Shown: piece by piece, positions 47,174-56,185 of the stretch
Layout: every line of letters starts with the position of its first letter
Position numbering within the stretch: position 1 is the stretch's first letter
NCBI RefSeq assembly: GCF_017355835.1
Contig: NZ_JAFEWF010000012.1
Span: forward strand, 124,001-188,000
DNA: 64,000 nt
Direction of reading: 5' to 3'
From: Desertivirga brevis
GTDB lineage: Bacteria > Bacteroidota > Bacteroidia > Sphingobacteriales > Sphingobacteriaceae
Notes under the pieces: model-generated
Seen by the model: only the letters and a program-made list of their open reading frames with translations
Databases searched by the model: none
What the model was told of the DNA's origin: nothing
Translations under genes and position numbers: made by a program

Positions 47174-49228
47174 ATGAAAACAAGTACATTAATTAAAACA
47201 ACTTTAATTCTGGCCTTTTCAGGAACTTTGGCGATTTCATACGCTCAGCAGAAAGACTACCCTATTCAGGCAGTAAACTTTACCTCTGTGAAATTTACCG
47301 ATAATTTTTGGTTGCCGCGTCTCCGGATAAATCATACATCCACTATTCCCGCATCCTTCGAACGTTGTGAAAATACCGGACGAGTGAAGAATTTTGAGAT
47401 GGCTGCAAACCGCTCTGGTAAATTCTGCACCACATTCCCTTTTGACGATACAGATATTTACAAAACTATTGAGGGAGCATCTTTTTCCCTAAGCCTATTC
47501 CCTGATAAGAAACTGGAGCAGTACATTGACGGCTTGATCGTTAAGGTCGCTATGGCTCAGGAGCCGGATGGTTATCTCTATACAGCTCGCACGATTGATC
47601 CTGCGCACCCCCATGCCTGGGCAGGACTGCAACGCTGGGAAAAAGAGCGTGAATTAAGTCACGAGTTATATAACTCCGGCCACTTGTATGAAGCTGCTGC
47701 TGCCCATTATTATGCCACAGGGAAAAGATCACTGCTTAATATCGCTTTAAAAAACGCTGATCTGGTTTGTTCTGTCTTTGGACCTGGAAAAATGCATGTA
47801 GCCCCGGGTCATGAGATCGTGGAGATGGGACTGGTAAAACTATATCGAATTACCGGAAAAAAGGAATACCTGGAATCGGCAAAAGACTTTATTGACGAGA
47901 GAGGACATTATGCCAAGTATGACAAGAATAGCAAAGATCCATGGAAAAGCGGGGCCTATTGGCAAGATCATAAACCTGTTTTAGAGCAGAAGGAAGCAAT
48001 AGGGCATGCTGTAAGAGCAGCTTACTTATATGCGGGTGTAGCCGATGTAGCCGCTCTTACAGGTAATCAAGCTTACCTAAAGGCTATAGACAGTATTTGG
48101 GAGAATACAGTTAGTAAGAAAATGTATGTGCAAGGAGGTTTGGGGGCGGTACCTGGTGGTGAAAGGTTTGGTGATAATTATGAGCTTCCTAACACAACGG
48201 CCTATAACGAAACCTGCGCGGCAATTGCTAATGTATATTGGAACCATCGCATGTTCCTGCTGCATGGCGAGGCTAAGTACATAGACATTCTGGAAAAGAG
48301 CTTGTATAATGGATTAATTTCGGGAGTGGGTCTGGATGGTAAGTCATTCTTCTATAGCAATGCCATGCAGGTGAAGAATAGCTTTTCGCACAGCGCTTTG
48401 GAGCATGGCCGTTCAGGTTGGTTTGACTGTTCCTGCTGTCCTACAAATGTGTCACGACTTCTTCCGTCAATCCCTGGATATGTATATGGCCAGAAGGATA
48501 AAGACATCTACGTAAATCTTTTCGTTAGCAGCAATGCGACTTTTAGCGTTAAGGGTAAGAAGGTAAACATCGAGCAACAGAATAATTATCCCTGGCAGGG
48601 CGCTCTAAGGTTTGTAGTTTCTCCCCAGGCCTCAACAAACTTTAATATGAAAATTCGGATTCCTGGGTGGGCAAGGAATGAAGCTATGCCTTCCAATCTT
48701 TATCAATTTACAGACAAAACAGACACGAAAGTTGAAATAAAAGTTAATGGTAAAGTTGTAAATTACCAGGGGGACAAAGGTTATGCAACGATCAGCAGGG
48801 CCTGGAAAAAGAATGATGTGGTGGAAGTAAACCTTCCCATGGAAGTACGCAGAGTGATTGCCCACGAAAAGGTAAAAGATGATGTTGGCAAAGTAGCTCT
48901 TCAACGGGGACCAATTGTTTACTGTGCAGAGTGGGTAGACAACAATGGTAAAGCTTCTAATCTTCTGGTACCTGTAAACGCTTCATTTCAAACAGAATTC
49001 CGCCCGGAGCTTTTAAATGGCGTTACGATAATCAAAGCCAAGGTACCCGCTATTGAAATTGATGCAATGGGTCAGAACGTAACAACGGTGCAAAGAGACC
49101 TAACTGCTATCCCATATTATTCATGGGCTAACAGAGGCAAGGGAGAAATGCTTGTATGGTTTCCTCAGCAGATAAAAGATCTGGATGTTATAACGACGGA
49201 ACTTGGAGATAAAAGTGTGGGTAAATAG
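47174..49228 (+). CDS. GH127 beta-L-arabinofuranosidase (DUF1680 family)
   Basis: Secreted (signal peptide about 1-25) zinc-dependent retaining enzyme releasing beta-linked L-arabinofuranose. The (alpha/alpha)6 barrel carries the expected metal and catalytic residues: Glu346 and Cys348 in 'NETCAA', and Cys421-Cys422 in 'FDCSCCPTN', where the first Cys of the pair is the nucleophile in characterised members. A beta-sandwich C-terminus follows. The ATG at 47174 is preferred to the GTG one codon earlier. It fits arabinan or arabinogalactan breakdown with the GH43 and galactosidases nearby. Confidence 0.93.
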   Translation: MKTSTLIKTTLILAFSGTLAISYAQQKDYPIQAVNFTSVKFTDNFWLPRLRINHTSTIPASFERCENTGRVKNFEMAANRSGKFCTTFPFDDTDIYKTIEGASFSLSLFPDKKLEQYIDGLIVKVAMAQEPDGYLYTARTIDPAHPHAWAGLQRWEKERELSHELYNSGHLYEAAAAHYYATGKRSLLNIALKNADLVCSVFGPGKMHVAPGHEIVEMGLVKLYRITGKKEYLESAKDFIDERGHYAKYDKNSKDPWKSGAYWQDHKPVLEQKEAIGHAVRAAYLYAGVADVAALTGNQAYLKAIDSIWENTVSKKMYVQGGLGAVPGGERFGDNYELPNTTAYNETCAAIANVYWNHRMFLLHGEAKYIDILEKSLYNGLISGVGLDGKSFFYSNAMQVKNSFSHSALEHGRSGWFDCSCCPTNVSRLLPSIPGYVYGQKDKDIYVNLFVSSNATFSVKGKKVNIEQQNNYPWQGALRFVVSPQASTNFNMKIRIPGWARNEAMPSNLYQFTDKTDTKVEIKVNGKVVNYQGDKGYATISRAWKKNDVVEVNLPMEVRRVIAHEKVKDDVGKVALQRGPIVYCAEWVDNNGKASNLLVPVNASFQTEFRPELLNGVTIIKAKVPAIEIDAMGQNVTTVQRDLTAIPYYSWANRGKGEMLVWFPQQIKDLDVITTELGDKSVGK

Positions 49229-49474
49229 TTCGGGATTTTAATACAGAGGTATGGATAAACCTAATGGATGAAACTGGACCTCTTACAAGGTGCACAAGTA
49301 GAATTTATGCTGGATTTACTAAAATCCCATGCAGAAAAAAACTGCAGGGTTAAAATAAAAGATCAAAGAATTAAAATGAAAACTATCTTCATCTTTACAT
49401 TGGCGGCTGGAATTAGAACGTAATTTAGTGGCTGTACTACTTGCCAATTATATCTGAAACAACAACCAAATTCG

Positions 49475-50590
49475 ATGGATTCTTGCATGACTTTTCATCT
49501 TTTGTTTATTTTATTTTCTTTCTGTTCTATGCGCCTCATAAGGGTTCATTCACCAGTGGGAGTTTTCGTAAGTCGCGTTCATGTATTACCCGGTCTGAAA
49601 CCAGGTTTTTTTAAGCAGATTGCCTTACTTTTCTTTCTTTCCTTATCGATTAATATATCATCTAAGGCACAAAGTAAAGGCGGCGATCTGCATCGCTTGG
49701 CCTCAAGCGGCAATCCGATAATAACGGATAAGTATACTGCAGATCCTGCTGCACTTGTAAAAGGGGATACACTTTGGCTATTTACCGGTCATGATTCAAC
49801 CGGAAATCAGAAAGGTTACAAAATGAAGGACTGGCTGGTCTATTCGACTACCGATATGAATAACTGGGTAGAGTATCCTGTCCCAATGAAGATCCAGGAC
49901 TTTACCTGGGCGAAAAGCGGCGACGCTTATGCGGGACATGTAGCAGAAAGGAATGGGAAATATTACTGGTATATTAGTACTAATTGGACAGGTATCGGAG
50001 TAGCAGTTGCCGATCGGCCAGAAGGACCGTACAAGGACGCTTTGGGCCGCCCCTTATTAACTAATAAAGATTGTTTCGCTTCCAAACACTCCTGGGCCTG
50101 TATTGATCCTGCAATATTTATCGATGATGATAAACAAGCCTGGATCTTTTGGGGGAACCGCCATTGTTACTATGCAAAGCTGAAGGAAAATATGATCGAA
50201 TTAGACGGACCGGTAAGGCAAATGAACTTTGAGGGATTCAATTTTACCGAGGCTCCCTGGATCCATAAAAGGAATGGAAAATATTATCTTTCGTATGCTA
50301 CAGGCTTCCCTGAAAAAATTGCTTATGCGATGGCTGACAAGATTGATGGACCGTATAGCTATAAAGGAATCCTCAATGAGATTGCCGGCAATAGTAACAC
50401 CAATCATCAAGCCATTATTGAGTTTAAAAAGAACTGGTATTTCATTTATCACAACGGTGGCATACAGGATGGAGGCAGCAGTTATAGTCGTTCTGTTTGT
50501 GTGGATGAACTGAAGTATAATGCTAATGGAACTATTAAGAGAGTAGCGATGACTTCGGAAGGGGTGGCAGGTTTGAAAAAAGCGAAGTGA
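49475..50590 (+). CDS. Secreted GH43 glycoside hydrolase
   Basis: Five-bladed propeller with the three GH43 acids, numbered from the ATG at 49475: Asp90 ('ADPAALVKGD', base), Asp211 ('CIDPAIFIDDD', pKa modulator) and Glu259 ('FTEAPWIHK', acid). The hydrophobic signal with cleavage site ('LFFLSLSINISSKAQ') starts only at about residue 52, preceded by an odd Cys-rich N-terminal extension. The true start may therefore be internal, perhaps a non-ATG codon, or Met19 at 49529. Probable arabinofuranosidase or xylosidase. Confidence 0.9.
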   Translation: MDSCMTFHLLFILFSFCSMRLIRVHSPVGVFVSRVHVLPGLKPGFFKQIALLFFLSLSINISSKAQSKGGDLHRLASSGNPIITDKYTADPAALVKGDTLWLFTGHDSTGNQKGYKMKDWLVYSTTDMNNWVEYPVPMKIQDFTWAKSGDAYAGHVAERNGKYYWYISTNWTGIGVAVADRPEGPYKDALGRPLLTNKDCFASKHSWACIDPAIFIDDDKQAWIFWGNRHCYYAKLKENMIELDGPVRQMNFEGFNFTEAPWIHKRNGKYYLSYATGFPEKIAYAMADKIDGPYSYKGILNEIAGNSNTNHQAIIEFKKNWYFIYHNGGIQDGGSSYSRSVCVDELKYNANGTIKRVAMTSEGVAGLKKAK

Positions 50591-50692
50591 TAAGATGCTC
50601 ATTCGAAATCGAGAACTTGGGCCCTGTTATATCCTGTGACCAGTCGAGGAGATTCACTATATTATAATGCCAATTGTAAATCATACTGACCA

Positions 50693-53191
50693 ATGATGAA
50701 ATCATTCAAACATCCTCTTATTGCTTTAAGCCTATTGCTGCTGCTTACAAAAAGTCTTCATGCTCAGCCAGGCTTCGGCCAGATTGAAAAAATTAATTCT
50801 GATTGGCGGTTTCATCTTGGAGAGGTGGACCCTGGAAAGCAATTGGACAACCGCGACCGTTCATGGAAAGCAGTACAGTTACCGCACGATTGGACGGTTA
50901 AGCAAGACTACGATCCCTCCCTTGCCAGTGCTACTGGTTTCCTTCCCGGTGGTATTGGTTGGTACCGAAAAACCTTGGCCATTCCTAAGGAAGATGAAGG
51001 AAAAAAAGTTTATCTCTACTTTGAAGGTGTTTATAACCGAAGCGAGGTTTTTGTAAATGGCAAGTCAGTAGGAAAACGGCCTAATGGCTACATATCATTT
51101 AATTATGATATAACACCCCATCTTAATTTTGGCACTGATAATCAGATTGCAGTTCGTGTTGACCATAGTCAGGATGCTGATTCACGCTGGTATACAGGCT
51201 CTGGTATCTACAGGGACGTGTATCTTGTTCGAGCCAACCCTGTGCATCTGGAGCAGTGGGGCGTATATGCATTTCCAGAATTGAAGGGAAGCAAAGGAGT
51301 ATTACATATACAAACTGATGTAAGAAATGAATTGCCCCACGATGCCAGCATTACGGTTGTGAATGAATTGCTTGACAGAAGCGGAGCTGTTATTGCCAGG
51401 AGAACAAGCGGATTGACCGTGACCAAAAATAATCGAAAGGAAATTAAAGCAGACCTTTCTGTTAACAATCCGGCGTTATGGAGCTTAGAAACCCCTAATC
51501 TTTATAGGCTTCGCACAATAATACTTCAGGACAAAAGAATTATAGACAGCACTTCAGTAATCACTGGTTTTAGAACCTATAAGTTTGATCCCAATAAGGG
51601 ATTCGCGCTTAATGGTAAAAATATGAAAGTAAAAGGTGTATGCCTGCACCATGATGCGGGTGTGCTTGGGGCAGAAGTTTATCCGGAAGTTTGGCGCCGC
51701 CGTCTTTTAGCATTAAAATCCCTTGGAGTAAATGCTATTCGGACCAGCCATAATCCACAGGCTCCTTCATTGTATGATCTATGCGATGAACTCGGTTTGC
51801 TGGTTATGAATGAGGCGTTTGATGAATGGGAATTTCCTAAGCGAAAATGGCTGCAGGGTTGGAACGTTGGAACTCCGGGCCATCAGGGAGCTTTCGATTT
51901 CTTTAAAGAGTGGGGAGAACGTGACCTGGGCGACATGGTAAAAAGAGATCGTAATCATCTTTCGATATTCGCCTGGAGTATTGGTAATGAGGTAGACTAC
52001 CCCAACGATCCATACTCACATCCCATACTGGATGGAGATAAGAATGCCGGCTTTACGCAGGCAATGTACGGAGGTTATAAGAAAGATGCCCCTGATGCAA
52101 TGCGATTGGGAGATATTGCCAGAAGGCTTGCGGCGGTGGTTAGAAAGTATGATACAAGTCGCCCGGTCACGGCAGGCCTGGCAGGCGTGGCGATGTCTAA
52201 CGAAACTGAATATCCCTCAACCTTAGACATCGCTGGTTATAATTATACCGAAAGTCGTTATGTCTCAGATCATAAACGCTACCCTAAACGTGTTATTTAC
52301 GGTAGTGAAAATCGTCACGACCTCGGCGCGTGGAAAGCTGTTGTAGAAAATGAACATATATTTGGTCAATTTTTGTGGACTGGTATTGATTATTTAGGGG
52401 AATCCGGCCGCTGGCCAGCAAGAGGGTTTTATTCAGGGTTACTGGATTTTGCAGGGTATATCAAACCCAGAGGATATTTCCGCCAGTCCCTTTGGTTGAA
52501 TAAGCCGATGGCCTACCTCGGCACTTATCCACTTAAAGGGGGTGGAGCTTCCGCGGATGCCTGGTCTGTACTTGAGAATGCACAGGCACCGCAACGAAAT
52601 CCAATTCCATCCATGGACGCCTGGCCAATTTGGAATTACCACACAGGGCAGATAATACGGGTGGTTACCTACACTAATGCAGCTAAAGCCCGTTTGGAAT
52701 TAAACGGCACCGTTGTTGGCCAGACTAAAGACTACGACCAGAAAACCGGGATCATTTATTGGGATATTCCTTATGCCGACGGAAAGCTTGAAGTGATCGG
52801 TATGGATGCTGCTGGGAGAGAAACCGTTCGTCACCGACTTCAATCCAGCAAGCGCTCGTACGCAATTAAAGTGCTACAAGGGGATCAAATGCAGGTAAGG
52901 GGAGATGGCGGTGTGGCGCAAATTGAGCTTCAGATCGTCGACGAGAACGGCGTTCCGGTAGTTAATGCCGACGATGAGATAACTTGTGAGATTGCCGGAA
53001 GTGGGAGACTACTGGGTATGGAAGCGGGAGATAACTCAGATGTAGGTGATTATACAGACAATAAGCAAAGGGTTTTCCAAGGTAGAATGATTGTCTACAT
53101 TCAAAGTAATGGTAAGCCAGGCGATGAAGTGATGGTGCGTTTAAGTGCACCCTGGCTTAAGTCTTCCTCTATGAAGATCAAATGTCGATGA
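50693..53191 (+). CDS. GH2 beta-galactosidase-type glycoside hydrolase
   Basis: Secreted (signal about 1-25). Domain order is the N-terminal sugar-binding jelly roll (about 30-190, 'QLPHDWTVKQDYDP'), an immunoglobulin-like domain (about 195-300) and a TIM barrel with acid/base Glu433 ('AWSIGNEVDYP') and nucleophile Glu539 ('YGSENRHD'). The C-terminal beta domains (about 640-832, 'ITCEIAGSGRLLGMEAGDN') match the DUF4982 arrangement. It is the last enzyme of the glycan cluster, with a terminator about 160 bp downstream. It most likely cleaves beta-galactosides or beta-glucuronides. Confidence 0.93.
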   Translation: MMKSFKHPLIALSLLLLLTKSLHAQPGFGQIEKINSDWRFHLGEVDPGKQLDNRDRSWKAVQLPHDWTVKQDYDPSLASATGFLPGGIGWYRKTLAIPKEDEGKKVYLYFEGVYNRSEVFVNGKSVGKRPNGYISFNYDITPHLNFGTDNQIAVRVDHSQDADSRWYTGSGIYRDVYLVRANPVHLEQWGVYAFPELKGSKGVLHIQTDVRNELPHDASITVVNELLDRSGAVIARRTSGLTVTKNNRKEIKADLSVNNPALWSLETPNLYRLRTIILQDKRIIDSTSVITGFRTYKFDPNKGFALNGKNMKVKGVCLHHDAGVLGAEVYPEVWRRRLLALKSLGVNAIRTSHNPQAPSLYDLCDELGLLVMNEAFDEWEFPKRKWLQGWNVGTPGHQGAFDFFKEWGERDLGDMVKRDRNHLSIFAWSIGNEVDYPNDPYSHPILDGDKNAGFTQAMYGGYKKDAPDAMRLGDIARRLAAVVRKYDTSRPVTAGLAGVAMSNETEYPSTLDIAGYNYTESRYVSDHKRYPKRVIYGSENRHDLGAWKAVVENEHIFGQFLWTGIDYLGESGRWPARGFYSGLLDFAGYIKPRGYFRQSLWLNKPMAYLGTYPLKGGGASADAWSVLENAQAPQRNPIPSMDAWPIWNYHTGQIIRVVTYTNAAKARLELNGTVVGQTKDYDQKTGIIYWDIPYADGKLEVIGMDAAGRETVRHRLQSSKRSYAIKVLQGDQMQVRGDGGVAQIELQIVDENGVPVVNADDEITCEIAGSGRLLGMEAGDNSDVGDYTDNKQRVFQGRMIVYIQSNGKPGDEVMVRLSAPWLKSSSMKIKCR

Positions 53192-53348
53192 ACGAGAAAG
53201 AACCATTGACTAGTGCAGTTTTTTCAAATCCGGCGATACAACGGCTTTAGTACTGGTACAGTGGTTTCAGAAACAGCGTGAGTCCTTGGCAAGTGAAGAT
53301 TTAACTAATTGGAATATAGTAAGGAATATAGGAGCCGAACTTTATAAT

Positions 53349-53396
53349 AAATGCCCTCAGAGAGTTAGATGTCCGCTGAGGGCATTTCGTTATTTT
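53349..53396. terminator. Bidirectional terminator between GH2 and the phosphodiesterase
   Basis: A perfect 12-bp stem AAATGCCCTCAG (53349-53360) with CTGAGGGCATTT (53376-53387). It is followed by CGTTATTTTTTG on the plus strand and ATTATAAA on the minus strand, between two convergent 3' ends. Confidence 0.85.
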
Positions 53397-54730
53397 TTGT
53401 TCGTGCTTAATACGGAAGGCAAAAACTTGCCGTCGGGAGCATTAAATTCAAAGCCTAATAATTTGGCTACTATTGGAGCGATGTCTTCCAGAGCCATTTG
53501 CGGTATTACAGTGCCTTTTTCTATGCCTGCTCCTGCCGCGATAAATCCGGTTTGTATTTCATGGAAATCTGGATAAAATCCGTGGGTTCCTCCCTTAGCC
53601 GGTTTAAGAGGTTCACCCTCCGTCGAGCCATTCATACTAATGCCTTTCATAGGAGCTAAAGCTAAAACAGCATTGGGATCTGCCCCTATTTTATCAAGCT
53701 CAGAACGTTCAACTATCCGGAATAAGCTACGGTACTTTTGAGGAAGACCATTTAAAAGGGCTTTTACCTCGTTTAGTGTTTTTGTATCGCCTTTTTTGCT
53801 CAGATGCAAAAACGCCGAACCGCTTGCGGTATGGAACATCGCTTTCCAGCCTTCGTTGTTTTTAGCACCTGCAAGCCCTTTTTCAGCCAGCCATACATTT
53901 GGAGCAAGAGCTGAATGAATATCTGAAAATCCATGATCGCCGGTAATGATTATAGCAGTTTGATCTTTGATACCTGCTTTTTCAAGTCCGTCAATCAAGT
54001 TTGATACTGCATGATCTGCCACTGCTACTGCTCGTCGAACTTCTGCTCCCGAGCGTCCATGTTTATGTTGGGCTCCGTCAACACTCACAATGTGTATGGT
54101 TAGCAAGCTAGGCTTATACTTCTGAAGAATGTAGGCAGCCATACGGCTGTTGTTCTCGTCAATGTCAAAGTACTGCAGATTTAAACTGCTTGCTTCGATA
54201 TGTCCGATAACTTTATCGGTCATTTCTTCGAATAAGCCTCTAGGTGTTGCTGATTCGCTTATGGCTCCCCTGCGGTCAGAAGGATCTGTTTTCGACCATA
54301 TCTCGGGAAGGTTATAGTCAATTGGAGCTCCAACCGTTACTGGCCATGATACTGAAGCTGTTTTCAATCCGGCTTTTTTTGCGGCTGCCCATATCGTTTC
54401 TGATTTTACTTCTTTGGCCTCTGTAGGCCAGTCACCTCTTCCGTTAGTCTGGAATGGGGTGTTGTAGTAAATGCCATGACGTGCAGGTAAAGCTCCGGTT
54501 ACCAAAGTAGTATGCGATGGATAGGTAACACTGGGAAATATGGATCTTACCTCTTCAGCATAAACACCATTAGCTTTTATGCTCTGCAGGTTGGGTGCTG
54601 GCCAGGAGGGATCCAGATAGAAATCAGGACGAAAGCCGTCAATACTAACGAGTATGACGTGTTTTGCTGGTTGAGCAGCTGCTGCCAAAACAACTGCAGT
54701 TGCTATAATCGTTGAAAATATCCTCTTCAT
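53390..54730 (-). CDS. Secreted ectonucleotide pyrophosphatase/phosphodiesterase-type enzyme
   Basis: Alkaline-phosphatase-superfamily enzyme. Signal peptide about 1-19. NPP-type metal and catalytic positions are Asp31 ('VSIDGFRPD'), nucleophile Thr69 ('FPSVTYPSHTT'), Asp and His in 'VDGAQHKHGR', Asp-His in 'ITGDHGFSD' and a late His in 'GGTHGFYPD'. It is last in the sigma/FecR/SusC/SusD operon, 20 bp after SusD. It is clearly a different branch from the phosphodiesterase at 15747, which has a fused C-terminal module. Substrate could be nucleotides, phosphodiesters or phosphocholine-like esters. Confidence 0.92.
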   Translation of the reverse strand: MKRIFSTIIATAVVLAAAAQPAKHVILVSIDGFRPDFYLDPSWPAPNLQSIKANGVYAEEVRSIFPSVTYPSHTTLVTGALPARHGIYYNTPFQTNGRGDWPTEAKEVKSETIWAAAKKAGLKTASVSWPVTVGAPIDYNLPEIWSKTDPSDRRGAISESATPRGLFEEMTDKVIGHIEASSLNLQYFDIDENNSRMAAYILQKYKPSLLTIHIVSVDGAQHKHGRSGAEVRRAVAVADHAVSNLIDGLEKAGIKDQTAIIITGDHGFSDIHSALAPNVWLAEKGLAGAKNNEGWKAMFHTASGSAFLHLSKKGDTKTLNEVKALLNGLPQKYRSLFRIVERSELDKIGADPNAVLALAPMKGISMNGSTEGEPLKPAKGGTHGFYPDFHEIQTGFIAAGAGIEKGTVIPQMALEDIAPIVAKLLGFEFNAPDGKFLPSVLSTNKK

Positions 54731-54750
54731 TGAATTGCTGGAATTAGTAT

Positions 54751-56175
54751 TTAGTTAAGGAATGGAAAAATTTCCTTAGCCTGTTTATTCTGGACCAGTA
54801 TTTTGTTCATGTCAAATTTCATGGTCACCAGGTTCGATGTGCGGTCGTATGTGAAATCGTCCATTCCCCTGTTGAGAGGTATAAATGCAGGTATTTGGGC
54901 TTTGATATCTTGAGAGGTAATGTTACTGTTGTTCAGCTGTTCCGTCTGTGATACCGGAAATTTAATTCCCAGATCTGTCATACGTCTTCCCTCGGCGAAA
55001 AATATTTCCTGACGCAGCAGATACAAAATATACATCAGATCATCCTGCGAAGTAGTATTGTCGATATCCTGAGCTGTGACCTTTGTACCTGAGATTGTAT
55101 ATGCTGTTATGTTTCCCGCCTGCCGGTTTAATACATATCCGCTTTTTACAGGAGCTGCTGGATCGAACTTTAGGTTGGCTGCAGTAAGCGCATAGTCTGT
55201 CCGGTTTCCGCCGTTCCGGGTCTCTTTCTTGTCGTCAAGAGAAACGGTGGGCCTTTTGGAAACCACTTCATCTAACATATTTTTCAATGTAGTTTTTCCA
55301 GCTGCCAGGTCGCCAGATGAGATTTGAGCTTCGGCAATAATAAGGTAGGCCTCTTCAGCTTTGGCAATACTAACAGGTTTTTGTTCCTGGTTTGCAGTTC
55401 CTACATGATAATACTTCGGATCCAGGTAATCCAGACGGGGTAAAGGGGCGAACTCGTTGGTAGTGGATGAGAATATATAGGTTTGAAAATCGTTAGATAC
55501 TCCATTTACACCATCAAATGTAACTTGTTTCAAGAGCGTCTTATTGCTCAAAGCTTCATTTGCGAAACGGGTTGCATTTGCGGCATCTCCAAGATCATAG
55601 TACGCACGCGCTTTAACTATATTGTATACCAGTTTTTCGTTGGCAATAGTTTGCAAATCGATAGCCTGGTCCAGGCTGGTAATCGCCATTCTAAAGTGCT
55701 CCTGAGGTGTAATTGCCACAGCCCCTCTTGCTGTGGGAAGGCTGACAAAAAGCTCTCCACTCAGCAGGTGAGCGTAAGCATTTATAAACAGGATTTCAGC
55801 CCGGTCATTAGCAGTGGTGGATGCATCGCTGTTCACGATCGTATTTATGCCATATTCCGACATTTCCCGCAGGCGGTGGACGGCAACTTGAAGGTTATTT
55901 ACGTCAAGATCGAAATAATCGATCTGTGGGATATCGAACACTTTGCTGCTAAGAGTCCGGTTATTAAAGTAGTTGTCGGAGACTAGTTCAGAACTTACCA
56001 CTGCCTGGTTAATGGTAAGTGCAAATTGGCGTCGTAAACCATTGAGCCAGGTTTTGGTCACCTCTGGCGTGGTAAGGTAGACTTCATCCGTAATATTTGG
56101 ATTTTCGACATCACAACCTGATAAAAGAGTGGGAACAATGAGTGTAGTATATAGAATGTTTTTGATTATTTTCAT
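54751..56175 (-). CDS. SusD/RagB-family lipoprotein (third unit, phosphodiesterase-linked)
   Basis: 474 aa with a lipoprotein signal ending 'LLSGC' (Cys21). SusD-like helices include 'DRAEILFINAYAHLLSGELF' and 'EEAYLIIAEAQISSGDLAAG', and 'LLRQEIFFAEGRRMTDLGI' is the usual C-terminal block. It is more divergent than the other SusD proteins here and is followed directly by the phosphodiesterase gene. Confidence 0.93.
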   Translation of the reverse strand: MKIIKNILYTTLIVPTLLSGCDVENPNITDEVYLTTPEVTKTWLNGLRRQFALTINQAVVSSELVSDNYFNNRTLSSKVFDIPQIDYFDLDVNNLQVAVHRLREMSEYGINTIVNSDASTTANDRAEILFINAYAHLLSGELFVSLPTARGAVAITPQEHFRMAITSLDQAIDLQTIANEKLVYNIVKARAYYDLGDAANATRFANEALSNKTLLKQVTFDGVNGVSNDFQTYIFSSTTNEFAPLPRLDYLDPKYYHVGTANQEQKPVSIAKAEEAYLIIAEAQISSGDLAAGKTTLKNMLDEVVSKRPTVSLDDKKETRNGGNRTDYALTAANLKFDPAAPVKSGYVLNRQAGNITAYTISGTKVTAQDIDNTTSQDDLMYILYLLRQEIFFAEGRRMTDLGIKFPVSQTEQLNNSNITSQDIKAQIPAFIPLNRGMDDFTYDRTSNLVTMKFDMNKILVQNKQAKEIFPFLN

Positions 56176-56185
56176 GTTGAAGGAT

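Noticed and set aside
40246..49228. Suspected recent duplication of the two tandem sigma/FecR/SusC/SusD units
   Set aside because: The proteins differ in length, in linker sequences and throughout the SusC and SusD barrels. They are paralogues of the same type but not a recent copy, so a duplication call is not supported.
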